Positions 28,801 to 37,080 are shown, numbered from the stretch's first letter. The stretch: DNA of 47,568 nt from Ruminococcus sp. (GCA_017526445.1 JAFXRI010000044.1:1-47568); one strand, 5' to 3'. The notes: generated from the letters alone by a model not told the origin. Numbers and translations are program-made.

Positions 28801-28867
28801 TTATATAACGCCGAAAGACTGCCCGCGCCCGCCTTGCGGGCATCTGAACAGTCTGAGCCTTTTTGTC
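28801..28867 (-). terminator. Probable terminator or attenuator between uppP and ftsK
   Basis: On the minus strand, CAGACTG...CAGTCT (outer arms about 28854-28849 and 28821-28816) encloses GCCCGC-AAG-GCGGGC (28841-28827). Only a short CTTTC tract follows, so termination is probably partial and ftsK may be read through from uppP. Confidence 0.45.
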
Positions 28868-29731
28868 TTATCCGATAACTATAGCGTGCCCGATGAACTT
28901 CTCGATTATCGCTATCAGTATCACAGCGATGCCGAGCACACCGGTATAATATGCAAATACCCTGAACTTGTCTGTCTTCACCAGCCAGCTTACCATCTTT
29001 ATCGCCGCAAGTCCCACGACCGCCGCCACAGCAAAGCCTATCAGACAGTTCCCCCACTGTATCTCCTGCGTGGACTTGACCGCATCCTTGAACTCGGTCA
29101 GACAGCCCAGCAGTATAACAGGTATCCCCAGTATAAAGGAATACTCCACACAGGTCTCTCTCGTCATCCCCGAGAACAGCCCCGCCGAGATCGTCGAGCC
29201 CGACCTCGATACTCCCGGGAGCATCGCAACTCCCTGCATAAAGCCTATCGTCAGCGAATCTCCCAGCTTTATGTCCTCAGCCTTCTTCTTTCCCTTTATG
29301 CATCTGTCCGACATAAAAAGGATCGTCGCCGTGTACAGGAAGCATATGCCCTCTGCCAGTATGCTCCCGTCCTCCGAGATCCCCTCGAACCAGCCCAGGA
29401 AGGGCGCAAAAGGCAGCAGACAGCAGCAGGAGAAGAATATCATCACTATCATCCTGCGGTCGCCGTTCATCCCGCTCCATTTGAACCGTCCGCCGAATAT
29501 GTCCTTGACGAGCACTACCAGCTCCTTCATCATCGACCATATCCTCTTCCGGAAAGCCACGAACACCGCCAGAAGCGTTCCGAAATGGAGCACCGCCGAA
29601 AAGAACAGCGCTCCCTCACCGCTGTTGCCGGTGAAATGCTGATAAAGCGAAAGATGTCCTGAACTCGAAACAGGCAGGAACTCGGTAAGTCCCTGTATCA
29701 CTGCCTGTGCCACTGCATTAAAAAAAGTCAT
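28868..29731 (-). CDS. uppP: Undecaprenyl-diphosphatase (BacA/UppP)
   Basis: 287 aa, multi-pass membrane protein. It dephosphorylates undecaprenyl pyrophosphate so the lipid carrier can be reused in wall synthesis, and it gives bacitracin tolerance. The family signatures are present: QGLTEFLPVSSSGHL with the catalytic Glu near residue 17, and PGVSRSGSTI. It has its own promoter and a roughly 120-nt structured leader, which is long for a housekeeping gene. The next gene downstream on the same strand is ftsK. Confidence 0.96.
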   Translation of the reverse strand: MTFFNAVAQAVIQGLTEFLPVSSSGHLSLYQHFTGNSGEGALFFSAVLHFGTLLAVFVAFRKRIWSMMKELVVLVKDIFGGRFKWSGMNGDRRMIVMIFFSCCCLLPFAPFLGWFEGISEDGSILAEGICFLYTATILFMSDRCIKGKKKAEDIKLGDSLTIGFMQGVAMLPGVSRSGSTISAGLFSGMTRETCVEYSFILGIPVILLGCLTEFKDAVKSTQEIQWGNCLIGFAVAAVVGLAAIKMVSWLVKTDKFRVFAYYTGVLGIAVILIAIIEKFIGHAIVIG

Positions 29732-29850
29732 TGCGATATGTGTCCTTTCCCGGTCTTGTGCAAGACCTCCGAAATATCTCCGAAGCCCTCCCCGTCTCAG
29801 GGGATCCGGCCTCTCAAAATGAAAGAATTAATTCATTTTACTCTGTTCCA
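29732..29850 (-). promoter_or_regulatory. Structured 5' leader of uppP
   Basis: Between promoter and start codon the minus-strand RNA can form several hairpins: AAAATGAA/TTCATTTT, CCCC-TGAGAC-GGGG, and GGTCTTG-CA-CAAGACC just before the ribosome site. CGGAGATATTTCGGAGG forms a short direct repeat. No known riboswitch class was recognised. It may regulate uppP (inference). Confidence 0.4.
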
Positions 29851-29856
29851 GCCTTT

Positions 29857-29885
29857 ATGATACCACACAAAGGCCGTAATGTCAA
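29857..29885 (-). promoter_or_regulatory. Sigma-A promoter of uppP
   Basis: On the minus strand, TTGACA (29885-29880), 17 nt, TATCAT (29862-29857). Confidence 0.85.
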
Positions 29886-29931
29886 CCATTTTAACAAAAC
29901 ATCTGCAAGACGGGTGCTGCAATCCTGCAAA

Positions 29932-31011
29932 TTATTTCTTGATATACTCTCCTGCGACTACCTCCGACACCCAGTTTACAAGATCCACAAAGGTCTCCTT
30001 AGGATAAAGCGAAAAGTATTTGTTCCTCACAGTCCCGTCATCCGATACCTCGTCCGTCAGACAAAACCCGTCGGGAGACATGGTTATCGTGCTCTGATTG
30101 CCGGTGTTCAGCCCCCGTACTATCTGAAGATAATCCAGCGATTCATCCTTGCTCGGCCTTACCGAAGAACTCTCGCTGCCGAAGCTCTTTATCATTTTTT
30201 CCAGCTCCGTATAGTGATCGCCGTCCAGTATATAGCACTCGCCGTACTCTCCGCCCACCTTCACTCTTACCAGTGCATAGGGCGCCTCGCATACGGTTAT
30301 GTTCTGGTATTCGTCCAGTATAAGGAAATATGTCCTGTTCCCGCTGGTCGCCTTGTATGCTTCCACCACCAGCTTGTCTGTCTTTATCTGCGAAGGATCC
30401 GTCTTCTCGATGCTGTCAAAGTTCCTGTCAAAAGACGTCCCCCTCACCGAAAGGGTGTATTCCACCGGGAGATTGTCCTCCGCCTGCATCGCCACGATGT
30501 CCACCTTTGCAGCCTCCTCGCTGCTGATGAAGGTGCCGTAGCCGTCATTGATGTACAGCAGATCCGGCTGCTTGCCGCTCTTTTCCGGATAGCTCAGCAG
30601 TATCAGATCGTTTGACACCAGCTTGGCCGAAACATATTTCTCCGGCTCGATTATCACAGTGCCGTTTGAATTGATTATACCGACCTTGCCCTTGTCCTTG
30701 AAGCTGTAATAGATCTCCGCAAAGCATCTGTCGCAGTCGTACTTTTCAAAGGGACTGACCTCTACCTGCTTGTCAGCAGCCTTCGAGTCAAAGCTCCTGC
30801 TGTCCACTTTGGCCAGCATATCCGTCACAGCGCTGTCCTTCATGAATCCCGGGAAGGAGTAGTTTCTTACCTCCACAGGCGCCGCAGGCGATGAAGCAGT
30901 CTGAGCCGGGGGCTTTTCCTCCGGCACCGAGGAACTCTGCGCCTCCTCTTCACAGCCGCACAGCAAAGCCGCCGAGCACAGCGCACATAACAATATCGGT
31001 CTCAAACGCAT
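29932..31011 (-). CDS. Lipoprotein with a WG-repeat-like segment, function unknown
   Basis: 359 aa. The signal peptide MRLRPILLCALCSAALLCGC ends in a lipobox, with the second Cys (residue 20) as the likely lipid anchor. A Ser/Pro/Glu-rich linker follows to about residue 45. The segment GKVGIINSNGTVIIEPEKY resembles one WG repeat (KWGFIDxxGxVVI). No catalytic motif was recognised. GGAG lies 9 nt before the ATG at 31011; the longer open frame would begin inside the promoter. It is transcribed alone. Confidence 0.75.
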   Translation of the reverse strand: MRLRPILLCALCSAALLCGCEEEAQSSSVPEEKPPAQTASSPAAPVEVRNYSFPGFMKDSAVTDMLAKVDSRSFDSKAADKQVEVSPFEKYDCDRCFAEIYYSFKDKGKVGIINSNGTVIIEPEKYVSAKLVSNDLILLSYPEKSGKQPDLLYINDGYGTFISSEEAAKVDIVAMQAEDNLPVEYTLSVRGTSFDRNFDSIEKTDPSQIKTDKLVVEAYKATSGNRTYFLILDEYQNITVCEAPYALVRVKVGGEYGECYILDGDHYTELEKMIKSFGSESSSVRPSKDESLDYLQIVRGLNTGNQSTITMSPDGFCLTDEVSDDGTVRNKYFSLYPKETFVDLVNWVSEVVAGEYIKK

Positions 31012-31066
31012 ATCTTTCAACTCCGTTTCAAAATATACCGCAGCCGTCAAAGAACCATACATAGTC

Positions 31067-31095
31067 ATTATACCACACCTCTCCCGGGAAATCAA
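31067..31095 (-). promoter_or_regulatory. Sigma-A promoter of the lipoprotein gene
   Basis: On the minus strand, TTGATT (31095-31090), 17 nt, TATAAT (31072-31067), 55 nt upstream of the start. Confidence 0.8.
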
Positions 31096-31306
31096 GTCCC
31101 TTCAGCAAAATCCTGTCTGATTTTTTGGACACCTTTCCAGGCCTCCCGCCGCTGGCCTCCGTATCCCGTAAACCGCCTTCACAGGCGATACTGCATACAG
31201 TATAGGCAATACCGCTCCGCATCCTCACCAAAGCAGCCCCGGCGGCATAGACTGTAGTATAAGGCACCCCGGGGCGCCTTAAATCACAATCAAAGGAGAT
31301 CATATT
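31096..31306. other. Intergenic region upstream of the cysteine-rich peptide gene
   Basis: It holds a GC-rich palindrome at about 31261-31280 (AAGGCACCCCGGGGCGCCTT) and, at 31204-31215, the 12-mer AGGCAATACCGC preceded by TA, identical to the left end of the dispersed repeat. Nothing else of the repeat is present. No clear promoter for the plus-strand gene was found. Confidence 0.4.
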
Positions 31307-31447
31307 ATGAACAACGGTTACTGGTGGATCCTTATCCTCATCCTTATCGTAGTAGCGTTCGGCGGCTGCGGATGCGGCTGCGGCGATAACTGCTGCGGCT
31401 TCGGCTGCGGATGCGGCTGCAACAACAACGGCTGCGGCTGCAACTGA
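31307..31447 (+). CDS. 46-aa Gly/Cys-rich membrane peptide
   Basis: Starts MNNGYWWILILILIVVAF, a single hydrophobic helix, followed by 28 residues containing ten cysteines in CGCGCG, CC, CGCGC and CGC runs separated by Gly and Asn. AAAGGAG lies 8 nt upstream and a strong terminator follows 14 nt after the stop, so it is a complete single-gene unit. The layout resembles YjcZ-like small sporulation-coat peptides but is far richer in Cys. It may be a metal-binding or disulfide-forming membrane or spore peptide (inference). Confidence 0.7.
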   Translation: MNNGYWWILILILIVVAFGGCGCGCGDNCCGFGCGCGCNNNGCGCN

Positions 31448-31460
31448 GCCGGCGTTGTGT

Positions 31461-31494
31461 GCGGGGAGCTGAAAGCTCCCCGCGTTTGCATTTT
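31461..31494 (+). terminator. Terminator of the Cys-rich peptide gene
   Basis: GCGGGGAGC (31461-31469), loop TGAAA, GCTCCCCGC (31475-31483), then GTTTGCATTTT. Confidence 0.8.
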
Positions 31495-31725
31495 AACGGG
31501 CAGTTTGCATGCCTGCGCACACCGCAGGCAAAACGCACCGCCTCCGAAAGCGGCGTCAGCCATTTAAGGGTATCATACTGCTTCTGCGTCCCACAGAAAA
31601 ATAAATCCCGCCTTTCCTGCACGTCCGCAGGAAAGGTGAAATTGTCCGCTGAATAGTAATTGTAGAAGAGTGCAGTATAAAACCGTTTGCGCAGTCAATG
31701 CTATTGCTGAAAGGAGCTTGGTGAT
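31495..31725. other. Intergenic region before clpC
   Basis: It contains a perfect 10-bp hairpin, CCTTTCCTGC/GCAGGAAAGG, at about 31612-31637, with an A/T-rich tract to its left that would make it a terminator for minus-strand transcripts. No CtsR-like operator (AGGTCAAANANAGGTCAAA type) was seen and no clear promoter could be assigned to clpC. Confidence 0.4.
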
Positions 31726-34086
31726 ATGAACGAAAAAGACTATGGACTCGAAAGGCTCACCCGCGGCGCCCGCGAGGCGGTAAGACTCGCCGCTTCTGCC
31801 GCCGGAAGGCTCGGTCACACATATATCGGCCCGGAGCATCTTCTCTGCGGCTTCCTCGAGGAAGGCAGCTGCACCGCCTGCGTCATACTCAGCGAGAGCT
31901 CGGTCACCGAGGGCGCCGTCATCAGCTGCATCGAACAGCTCGTCGGACGCGATGCCCCCTGCCGTCTCAGCCTTTCCGAACTCTCCGACGAGACCAAAAG
32001 GATCATCCGCAACGCTATGAACCTCGCAGGCTCGGCCGGCAGCATCCTCACAGGCTCGGAGTTCATCCTCGCAGCTATCCTCCGCGAGACCGAGTGTATG
32101 GCCGTCAGAGTGCTCAAAGCTCTCGGATGCAGCCTCACAAAGCTCTGCTCCCGCTGTACATCCTGTACCGCCGAACTTCCCGACAGCAGCCGGCCAAGGC
32201 TACGCCAGCTGGAAAAATACGGCCGCGAGCTCACCCGGCGCTCCGTCACCGACGGCTTCGATCCCGTCATCGGCCGCGAGGACGAGATCTCCCGTATGAT
32301 GGAGATACTCTGCCGCCGTACCAAGAACAACCCCTGCCTTACAGGCGATGCCGGTGTCGGCAAGACCGCCATAGTCGAAGGCCTCGCCTCACGCATCGTC
32401 TCCGGCGAAGTCCCTGCCAAGCTGTCCGGCAAGCGTATCTTTGCCCTCGACCTCACCCTCCTCCTTGCAGGTGCCAAATACCGCGGCGACTTCGAGGAAA
32501 GGCTCAAGGGCTGCATCGACGAAGCTTCCTCGGACAGAGAGGTCATCCTTTTCATCGACGAGCTCCATAATATTATGGGTGCAGGTGCCGCCGAGGGCGC
32601 CATAGACGCCGCCAATATCCTAAAGCCCCAGCTCGCCCGGGGACAGCTCCAGCTCATCGGCGCCACCACCTACGACGAGTACCGCCGCACCGTGGAAAAG
32701 GACAGCGCCATGGACCGCCGCTTCCAGCGTATCGACGTCGCCGAGCCGGATGCAGACCAGACCTTGCAGATCCTCAAAGGACTCCGCCCCCGCTATGAGC
32801 AGTTCCATGGCGTCGATGTCCCCGAGCCGGTCCTCTCCCATATCGTCGCCCTCGCTCAGAGATATATCCCCGAGCGCCATTTCCCCGATAAAGCCATCGA
32901 CATCCTCGACGAAGCCTGCGCCTGCGAACGTCTCAGACTCGACAGCGGCGAGCGAAGGCGTGAGCTCTCACGCGCCTTTGAGAGCTACGTCGCCGGCAAG
33001 CTCTCCCGCGAGGACTACCTCACCGCCATCTCGGAAAGATCCTCCCCCCAGCGCACCACGCTGGAGAAAAGCACCTGTACCGCCGCCGTCGCCCGCGCCA
33101 CGGGTATAGAACCCTCCGAGCTCTCCGGCACCGAGTCCGAAAGGCTCAAAGCCCTTCCCGACAGGCTCAAAGCCGATGTCATCGGCCAGGACGAAGCCAT
33201 AGACCGCCTTTGCGATGCCGTCATCCGCTGCCGCTCAGGGCTCCGCGACGATAAAAGGCCCGTCGGCAGCTTCCTGTTCATCGGCACCAGCGGCGTCGGT
33301 AAGAGCCGTCTCGCCGAAAGCCTTTCAAAAGCCCTTTTCCACCGCAGCGACTCCCTCATCCGCTTCGATATGTCCGAGTATTCCGAGCGCCACAGCATCT
33401 CCAAGCTCATCGGCGCACCTCCCGGATACGCCGGCTGCGACGCCGAAGGCCTCCTCACAGGCCGCGTCCGCCGCCGCCCATACAGCGTCGTCCTCCTTGA
33501 CGAGATCGAAAAGGCCGACAGGAGCATCTTTGAACTGCTCCTCCAGATCACCGAGGAGGGTACCCTCACCGATTCCTCCGGCCGTAAGGTCAGCTTCTCG
33601 GAAACTGTGCTCATAATGACATCCAACGCCGGTATGGCCGAGCTGGAAAGCAAGTCCCGGGTGGGCTTCGGCCTCCGGGATAAGGACGACTACACCCTCC
33701 TGAGAGCCGCCGCCGAAAAGGCCGCCGCAAAACTCTTCTCCCCCGAGCTCCTCGGCCGCCTCGACGAGGTCATAGTCTTCCGCCGCCACAGCAGAGACGA
33801 GCTTGTGAAGATCGCCCGTCTCCAGCTCGGCGAGCTTGCAAAACGCGCCTCCGCCCTGGGCTGTACCCTCCGCTTCACCGATAACGCCGCCTCCCTCCTC
33901 GCCCGCAAAAGCGACGGCAGCTCCTCCGGCGCCCGGGAGATCCGCCGCCTGATAACCTCCGAGATAGAAACCCTCCTAAGCCGACGTCTCATAGATAAGG
34001 GCGGCAGAGAGTTTTTCGTAGATGTCCGCGGCGAAAGCTTCATCGTTTGCAGCTCGGAGGAAATTCACACATTGTTTACAAAATAA
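31726..34086 (+). CDS. clpC: ClpC-type Clp ATPase (shortened middle domain)
   Basis: 786 aa with a double Clp_N repeat (residues 1-145) and two AAA+ modules: Walker A1 GDAGVGKTAIVEGLA (about 207-214) with FIDELHNIMGAG, and Walker A2 GTSGVGKSRLAESL (about 520-527) with VVLLDEIEKAD. The VGFG loop near residue 644 fits a ClpP-docking loop, so it should unfold proteins for ClpP. The segment between the modules (ERRRELSRAFESYVAGKLSR) is too short for a full ClpC M-domain with UVR motif. A CSRCTSC cluster follows the N-domain. AAAGGAG lies 9 nt before the ATG. The usual ctsR-mcsAB neighbours are absent. Confidence 0.88.
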   Translation: MNEKDYGLERLTRGAREAVRLAASAAGRLGHTYIGPEHLLCGFLEEGSCTACVILSESSVTEGAVISCIEQLVGRDAPCRLSLSELSDETKRIIRNAMNLAGSAGSILTGSEFILAAILRETECMAVRVLKALGCSLTKLCSRCTSCTAELPDSSRPRLRQLEKYGRELTRRSVTDGFDPVIGREDEISRMMEILCRRTKNNPCLTGDAGVGKTAIVEGLASRIVSGEVPAKLSGKRIFALDLTLLLAGAKYRGDFEERLKGCIDEASSDREVILFIDELHNIMGAGAAEGAIDAANILKPQLARGQLQLIGATTYDEYRRTVEKDSAMDRRFQRIDVAEPDADQTLQILKGLRPRYEQFHGVDVPEPVLSHIVALAQRYIPERHFPDKAIDILDEACACERLRLDSGERRRELSRAFESYVAGKLSREDYLTAISERSSPQRTTLEKSTCTAAVARATGIEPSELSGTESERLKALPDRLKADVIGQDEAIDRLCDAVIRCRSGLRDDKRPVGSFLFIGTSGVGKSRLAESLSKALFHRSDSLIRFDMSEYSERHSISKLIGAPPGYAGCDAEGLLTGRVRRRPYSVVLLDEIEKADRSIFELLLQITEEGTLTDSSGRKVSFSETVLIMTSNAGMAELESKSRVGFGLRDKDDYTLLRAAAEKAAAKLFSPELLGRLDEVIVFRRHSRDELVKIARLQLGELAKRASALGCTLRFTDNAASLLARKSDGSSSGAREIRRLITSEIETLLSRRLIDKGGREFFVDVRGESFIVCSSEEIHTLFTK

Positions 34087-34110
34087 CGTCATTATTCATA
34101 TAAATAGCTG

Positions 34111-34140
34111 TTGTGTATTGCCCTAAGAGTATGATATAAT
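34111..34140 (+). promoter_or_regulatory. Likely promoter of degV
   Basis: TTGTGT (34111-34116), 18 nt, TATAAT (34135-34140), in the gap after clpC and 75 nt before the DegV start. Confidence 0.6.
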
Positions 34141-34214
34141 ATATTTGTATAAAAGTATATATGCAGTCCCGGCACCGTGCCGCAGCGATATATTATGCCA
34201 AGGAGGATACCTGA

Positions 34215-35087
34215 ATGTCCGAGCAAAGAAAATACGTTCTCATTTCCGACTCGACCTGCGATCTTCCCAGTGAAATCGTCAGCCAGATGGGCATCAAACT
34301 GATGAAGTTCACCTTTGAGATCGACGGAAAGACCTACCCCGACGGCGGTATGGAATTCCACGATTTTTATGATATGATGAGACACGGTTCATCCACCAAG
34401 ACCTCACAGATCTCCCCCTCCCAGGCCGAGATCACTTTTGAGGAGGCACTGAAACGCGGCTTCGATATCCTCTGCCTCAGCTTCTCTTCCGGGCTGAGCG
34501 GTACATATAACAGTGCCTGCATCGCCAGGGATAACCTTATGGAAAAGTACCCGAAGGCCAAGATCATCTGCATCGACAGCCTCTGCGCCTCCACCGGCGA
34601 AGGCCTGCTGCTGTATAAGGCCTGGGAGAAAAAACGCGCAGGTATGGGCATCGATGAGCTCGCACGCTGGATCGAGGAGAATAAGCTCCACCTCTGTCAC
34701 CTGTTCACCGTGGATGATCTTAAATATCTTCAGAGAGGCGGACGTATATCAAAGGCTACTGCCGTCGCAGGCTCCATCCTCGGCATAAGACCTATCCTCC
34801 ACGTTGACGACGAGGGCAGACTGGTCTCCATCGGCAAGGTCAGAGGAAGAAAACAAAGCCTGAATAAACTTATCGAGCTTATGGAGGAACGTGTCAGCGG
34901 CTACGATAACCCCGTTATAGGCATCTGCCACGGCGACTGCTGGGGCGACGCCGACTATGTGGCGGATATGGCACGCAAAAAACTGGGACAGAATATAAAG
35001 ATCATCGTGTCCTATACAGGTACTGTCATCGGCGCACATTCAGGGCCGGGTACCCTCGCCTTCTTCTTTATGGGCGATAAAAGATGA
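34215..35087 (+). CDS. DegV-family fatty-acid-binding protein
   Basis: 290 aa, full-length DegV. Signature strands are YVLISDSTCDLPSEIV, KTSQISPSQAEI and the central LSFSSGLSGTYNSA, which binds the carboxylate of a long-chain fatty acid. In several Firmicutes such proteins (FakB) deliver exogenous fatty acid to the kinase FakA for phospholipid synthesis; no fakA lies here. AAGGAGG precedes the ATG, and a terminator follows directly. Confidence 0.93.
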   Translation: MSEQRKYVLISDSTCDLPSEIVSQMGIKLMKFTFEIDGKTYPDGGMEFHDFYDMMRHGSSTKTSQISPSQAEITFEEALKRGFDILCLSFSSGLSGTYNSACIARDNLMEKYPKAKIICIDSLCASTGEGLLLYKAWEKKRAGMGIDELARWIEENKLHLCHLFTVDDLKYLQRGGRISKATAVAGSILGIRPILHVDDEGRLVSIGKVRGRKQSLNKLIELMEERVSGYDNPVIGICHGDCWGDADYVADMARKKLGQNIKIIVSYTGTVIGAHSGPGTLAFFFMGDKR

Positions 35088-35091
35088 TGAT

Positions 35092-35124
35092 AACAGGGTA
35101 TCCCTAAGCGGGATACCCTGTTTT
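35092..35124 (+). terminator. Terminator of degV
   Basis: A perfect 13-bp stem, 35092-35104 with 35110-35122, loop TAAGC, followed by T residues. Confidence 0.88.
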
Positions 35125-35156
35125 GAAATGTACACATACCGCTTTCCGGCGGATAA

Positions 35157-35368
35157 AGGCAATACCGCACAACCCCTGTGCGTCAGATCGCGCGCAAGCT
35201 CAACAAAGTTGAGCTGAGATTTTTGTCAGAGTGCATAAATTTGACGCAGGCGGGCGAGCGAAGACCAATTCGCTTTTCGCCCGGCAAGGAAAATTTGTGT
35301 GCTATGACGGGAAATATGCAAGCAGATGACGTGCAGAGGCGCAAGCCGCGGGTTGTGCGGTGTTGCCC
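35157..35368 (+). repeat. Dispersed structured repeat, copy 3 (complete, 212 nt)
   Basis: It has the same ends as copy 2 (AGGCAATACCGCACAACCC and GGGTTGTGCGGTGTTGCCC), with TA within one extra base on each side (35154-35155 and 35370-35371). Compared with copy 2 it gains a perfect AGCTCAAC-AAA-GTTGAGCT hairpin near the left end; the GGGCGA/TCGCCC arm and the GGC-GCAA-GCC tetraloop are kept. It lies between the degV terminator and a short open frame, in the same direction as both. Open frames cross it on both strands, but I read these as incidental. Confidence 0.9.
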
Positions 35369-35441
35369 ATACATATTTTCATACAAAATGTGTAAGAAAC
35401 GTTCTTCATTTTCCGATTACCATAGTGAAGGGGGTAAGGCA

Positions 35442-35480
35442 ATGAATGATGAGCAGATCGTAAATTTGACGATCAGATAA
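35442..35480 (+). pseudogene. Short remnant reading frame (MNDEQIVNLTIR)
   Basis: A 12-codon frame with a good GGGGG ribosome site, ended by TAA. The next frame continues as INWENIEKIEMFGTVFS and a stop, so one lost or gained base may have broken a small gene. No family is recognised. A terminator follows at 35550-35580, as expected for a former gene. It could equally be the leader of a lost gene. Confidence 0.3.
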
Positions 35481-35549
35481 ATTGGGAAAACATTGAAAAG
35501 ATCGAGATGTTCGGCACGGTTTTCAGCTGAGAGATCACACAATAACGGA

Positions 35550-35580
35550 AAGAGCAGCCCTGCGGGACTGTTCTTTTTGT
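35550..35580 (+). terminator. Terminator upstream of the GH13 gene
   Basis: AAGAGCAGCCC (35550-35560) pairs with GGGACTGTTCTT (35564-35575), followed by TTTT. It belongs to whatever is transcribed from the short remnant region. Confidence 0.65.
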
Positions 35581-35625
35581 ATAAAACAGCCAACAATGTG
35601 GAAAAATATTAGTCTCATATGTGCA

Positions 35626-35654
35626 TTGTATTCAAGCCGGAATAATGGTATAAT
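35626..35654 (+). promoter_or_regulatory. Sigma-A promoter of the GH13 gene
   Basis: TTGTAT (35626-35631), 17 nt, TATAAT (35649-35654). Confidence 0.8.
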
Positions 35655-35706
35655 AAATTTGTTGTATTGATTAAACTAAAATTCGGCTATGAAAGGATAC
35701 TTTACT

Positions 35707-37017
35707 ATGTGGTTCAATGAAGCGGTTTTTTATCAGATCTATCCCCTCGGGTTCTGCGGAGCACCCTTTGAGAATGACGGCGCCGAGGAGCACCGTATCC
35801 TGAAAGTGCTGGACTGGATAGACCATATCAAGGCTGTGGGCTGCAATGCCATATACTTCTCGCCGGTGTTCGAGTCAGACACTCACGGCTATAACACAAG
35901 AGATTACTCCAGGATAGACTGCAGACTCGGCACGAACGAGGACTTCAAAAAGGTCTGCGATGCGCTGCACGATGCAGGCATCAAAGTCGTACTCGACGGA
36001 GTCTTCAATCATGTGGGACGCGGCTTCTGGGCATTCCGGGATGTACTTGAAAAGAAGTGGGACTCCCCTTACAAGGACTGGTTCAACATCAGCTTCGACG
36101 GCAACTCCAACTACAACGACGGTCTGTGGTACGAAGGCTGGGAGGGGCATTACGATCTGGTGAAGCTCAACCTGAAAAATCCTGCCGTGACGGAGCATAT
36201 TTTCAGCTGTGTACGTCAGTGGAAGGAAGAATTCGGTATCGACGGACTGAGACTGGATGTGGCTTACTGCCTCGATTTTGACTTCCTTAAAAATCTGCAT
36301 AATGTATGCAAGGGACTGGATCCTGAGTTCTTTTTACTCGGAGAACTGCTGCACGGCGACTACTCACGCTGGGTGAACAGCGAGATGCTGGACTCGGCCA
36401 CGAATTACGAATGCTACAAGGGACTGCACTCCAGCTTCAATTCGATGAATATGTTCGAGATCTGCCACTCGCTGAAAAACCAGTTCGGACCGGAACAATG
36501 GTGCCGCTACAGGGGGATGCATCTGCTCTCATTTGTGGACAACCACGATGTATCGCGCATTGCTACCGTTCTGCAGAACGAGAAGCACCTGCCTTTGATA
36601 TATGCGCTGATGTTCGGCATGCCGGGGATACCCTGCGTTTATTACGGCTCGGAATGGGGCACAAAAGCCGATAAGAAGGACGGAGATCCCGCGCTGAGAG
36701 TCAGCTTTGATGCTCCCGAGAAGAACGAACTGACCGAATGGATAGCTAAACTTGCCGAGATACACAAAAACAGCAAGGCGCTTTGCTACGGATCGCTCTC
36801 AGTTCCGGTGCTGACAAACAAGCAGTGCATCATTGAGCGTCAGTTTGAGGATGAACGGATGATGATCGCCATAAATGCAGACAGCGAGGCCTATACCGCA
36901 CACTTTGATGCAAAGTGCGGACGCGCCGAGGATATGATAAACGGCGGCTGGCACGACTTCGGCGGAGGAAGCACGCTCCCCCCCTACTCTGCGGCGGTAT
37001 GGAAGTGCGAGAGATAA
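35707..37017 (+). CDS. GH13 alpha-glucanase (cytoplasmic alpha-amylase family)
   Basis: 436 aa with no signal peptide. All four GH13 signatures are present: DGVFNHVG, GLRLDVA with the nucleophile Asp (about residue 183), GELLHGD with the acid/base Glu (about 213), and FVDNHD (about 278). The absence of an N-terminal starch-binding domain and the short barrel suggest an oligosaccharide-acting enzyme such as a cyclomaltodextrinase or alpha-glucosidase; the exact substrate cannot be read. I chose the ATG at 35707 (MWFNEAVFYQIYP), with GAAAGGA 9 nt upstream, over the ATG six codons earlier. It is a single-gene unit with its own promoter and terminator. Confidence 0.92.
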   Translation: MWFNEAVFYQIYPLGFCGAPFENDGAEEHRILKVLDWIDHIKAVGCNAIYFSPVFESDTHGYNTRDYSRIDCRLGTNEDFKKVCDALHDAGIKVVLDGVFNHVGRGFWAFRDVLEKKWDSPYKDWFNISFDGNSNYNDGLWYEGWEGHYDLVKLNLKNPAVTEHIFSCVRQWKEEFGIDGLRLDVAYCLDFDFLKNLHNVCKGLDPEFFLLGELLHGDYSRWVNSEMLDSATNYECYKGLHSSFNSMNMFEICHSLKNQFGPEQWCRYRGMHLLSFVDNHDVSRIATVLQNEKHLPLIYALMFGMPGIPCVYYGSEWGTKADKKDGDPALRVSFDAPEKNELTEWIAKLAEIHKNSKALCYGSLSVPVLTNKQCIIERQFEDERMMIAINADSEAYTAHFDAKCGRAEDMINGGWHDFGGGSTLPPYSAAVWKCER

Positions 37018-37030
37018 GACCGACAGGATA

Positions 37031-37072
37031 AAAAGCAGCACCCCTGCTCGTCAGTGAGCAGGGGTGTTTTTA
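37031..37072. terminator. Terminator between the GH13 gene and the broken secreted-protein gene
   Basis: CACCCCTGCTC (37039-37049) pairs with GAGCAGGGGTG (37056-37066), followed by TTTTT on the plus strand and preceded by AAAA, so it may work both ways. Confidence 0.85.
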
Positions 37073-37080
37073 TGCTTGCA

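Noticed and set aside
31815..33653. Long minus-strand frames opposite clpC
   Set aside because: High-GC codon shadows of clpC without starts or family signals.
35178..35480. A 100-codon frame covering repeat copy 3
   Set aside because: It follows the repeat sequence and runs into unrelated flanking DNA; explained by the structured element.
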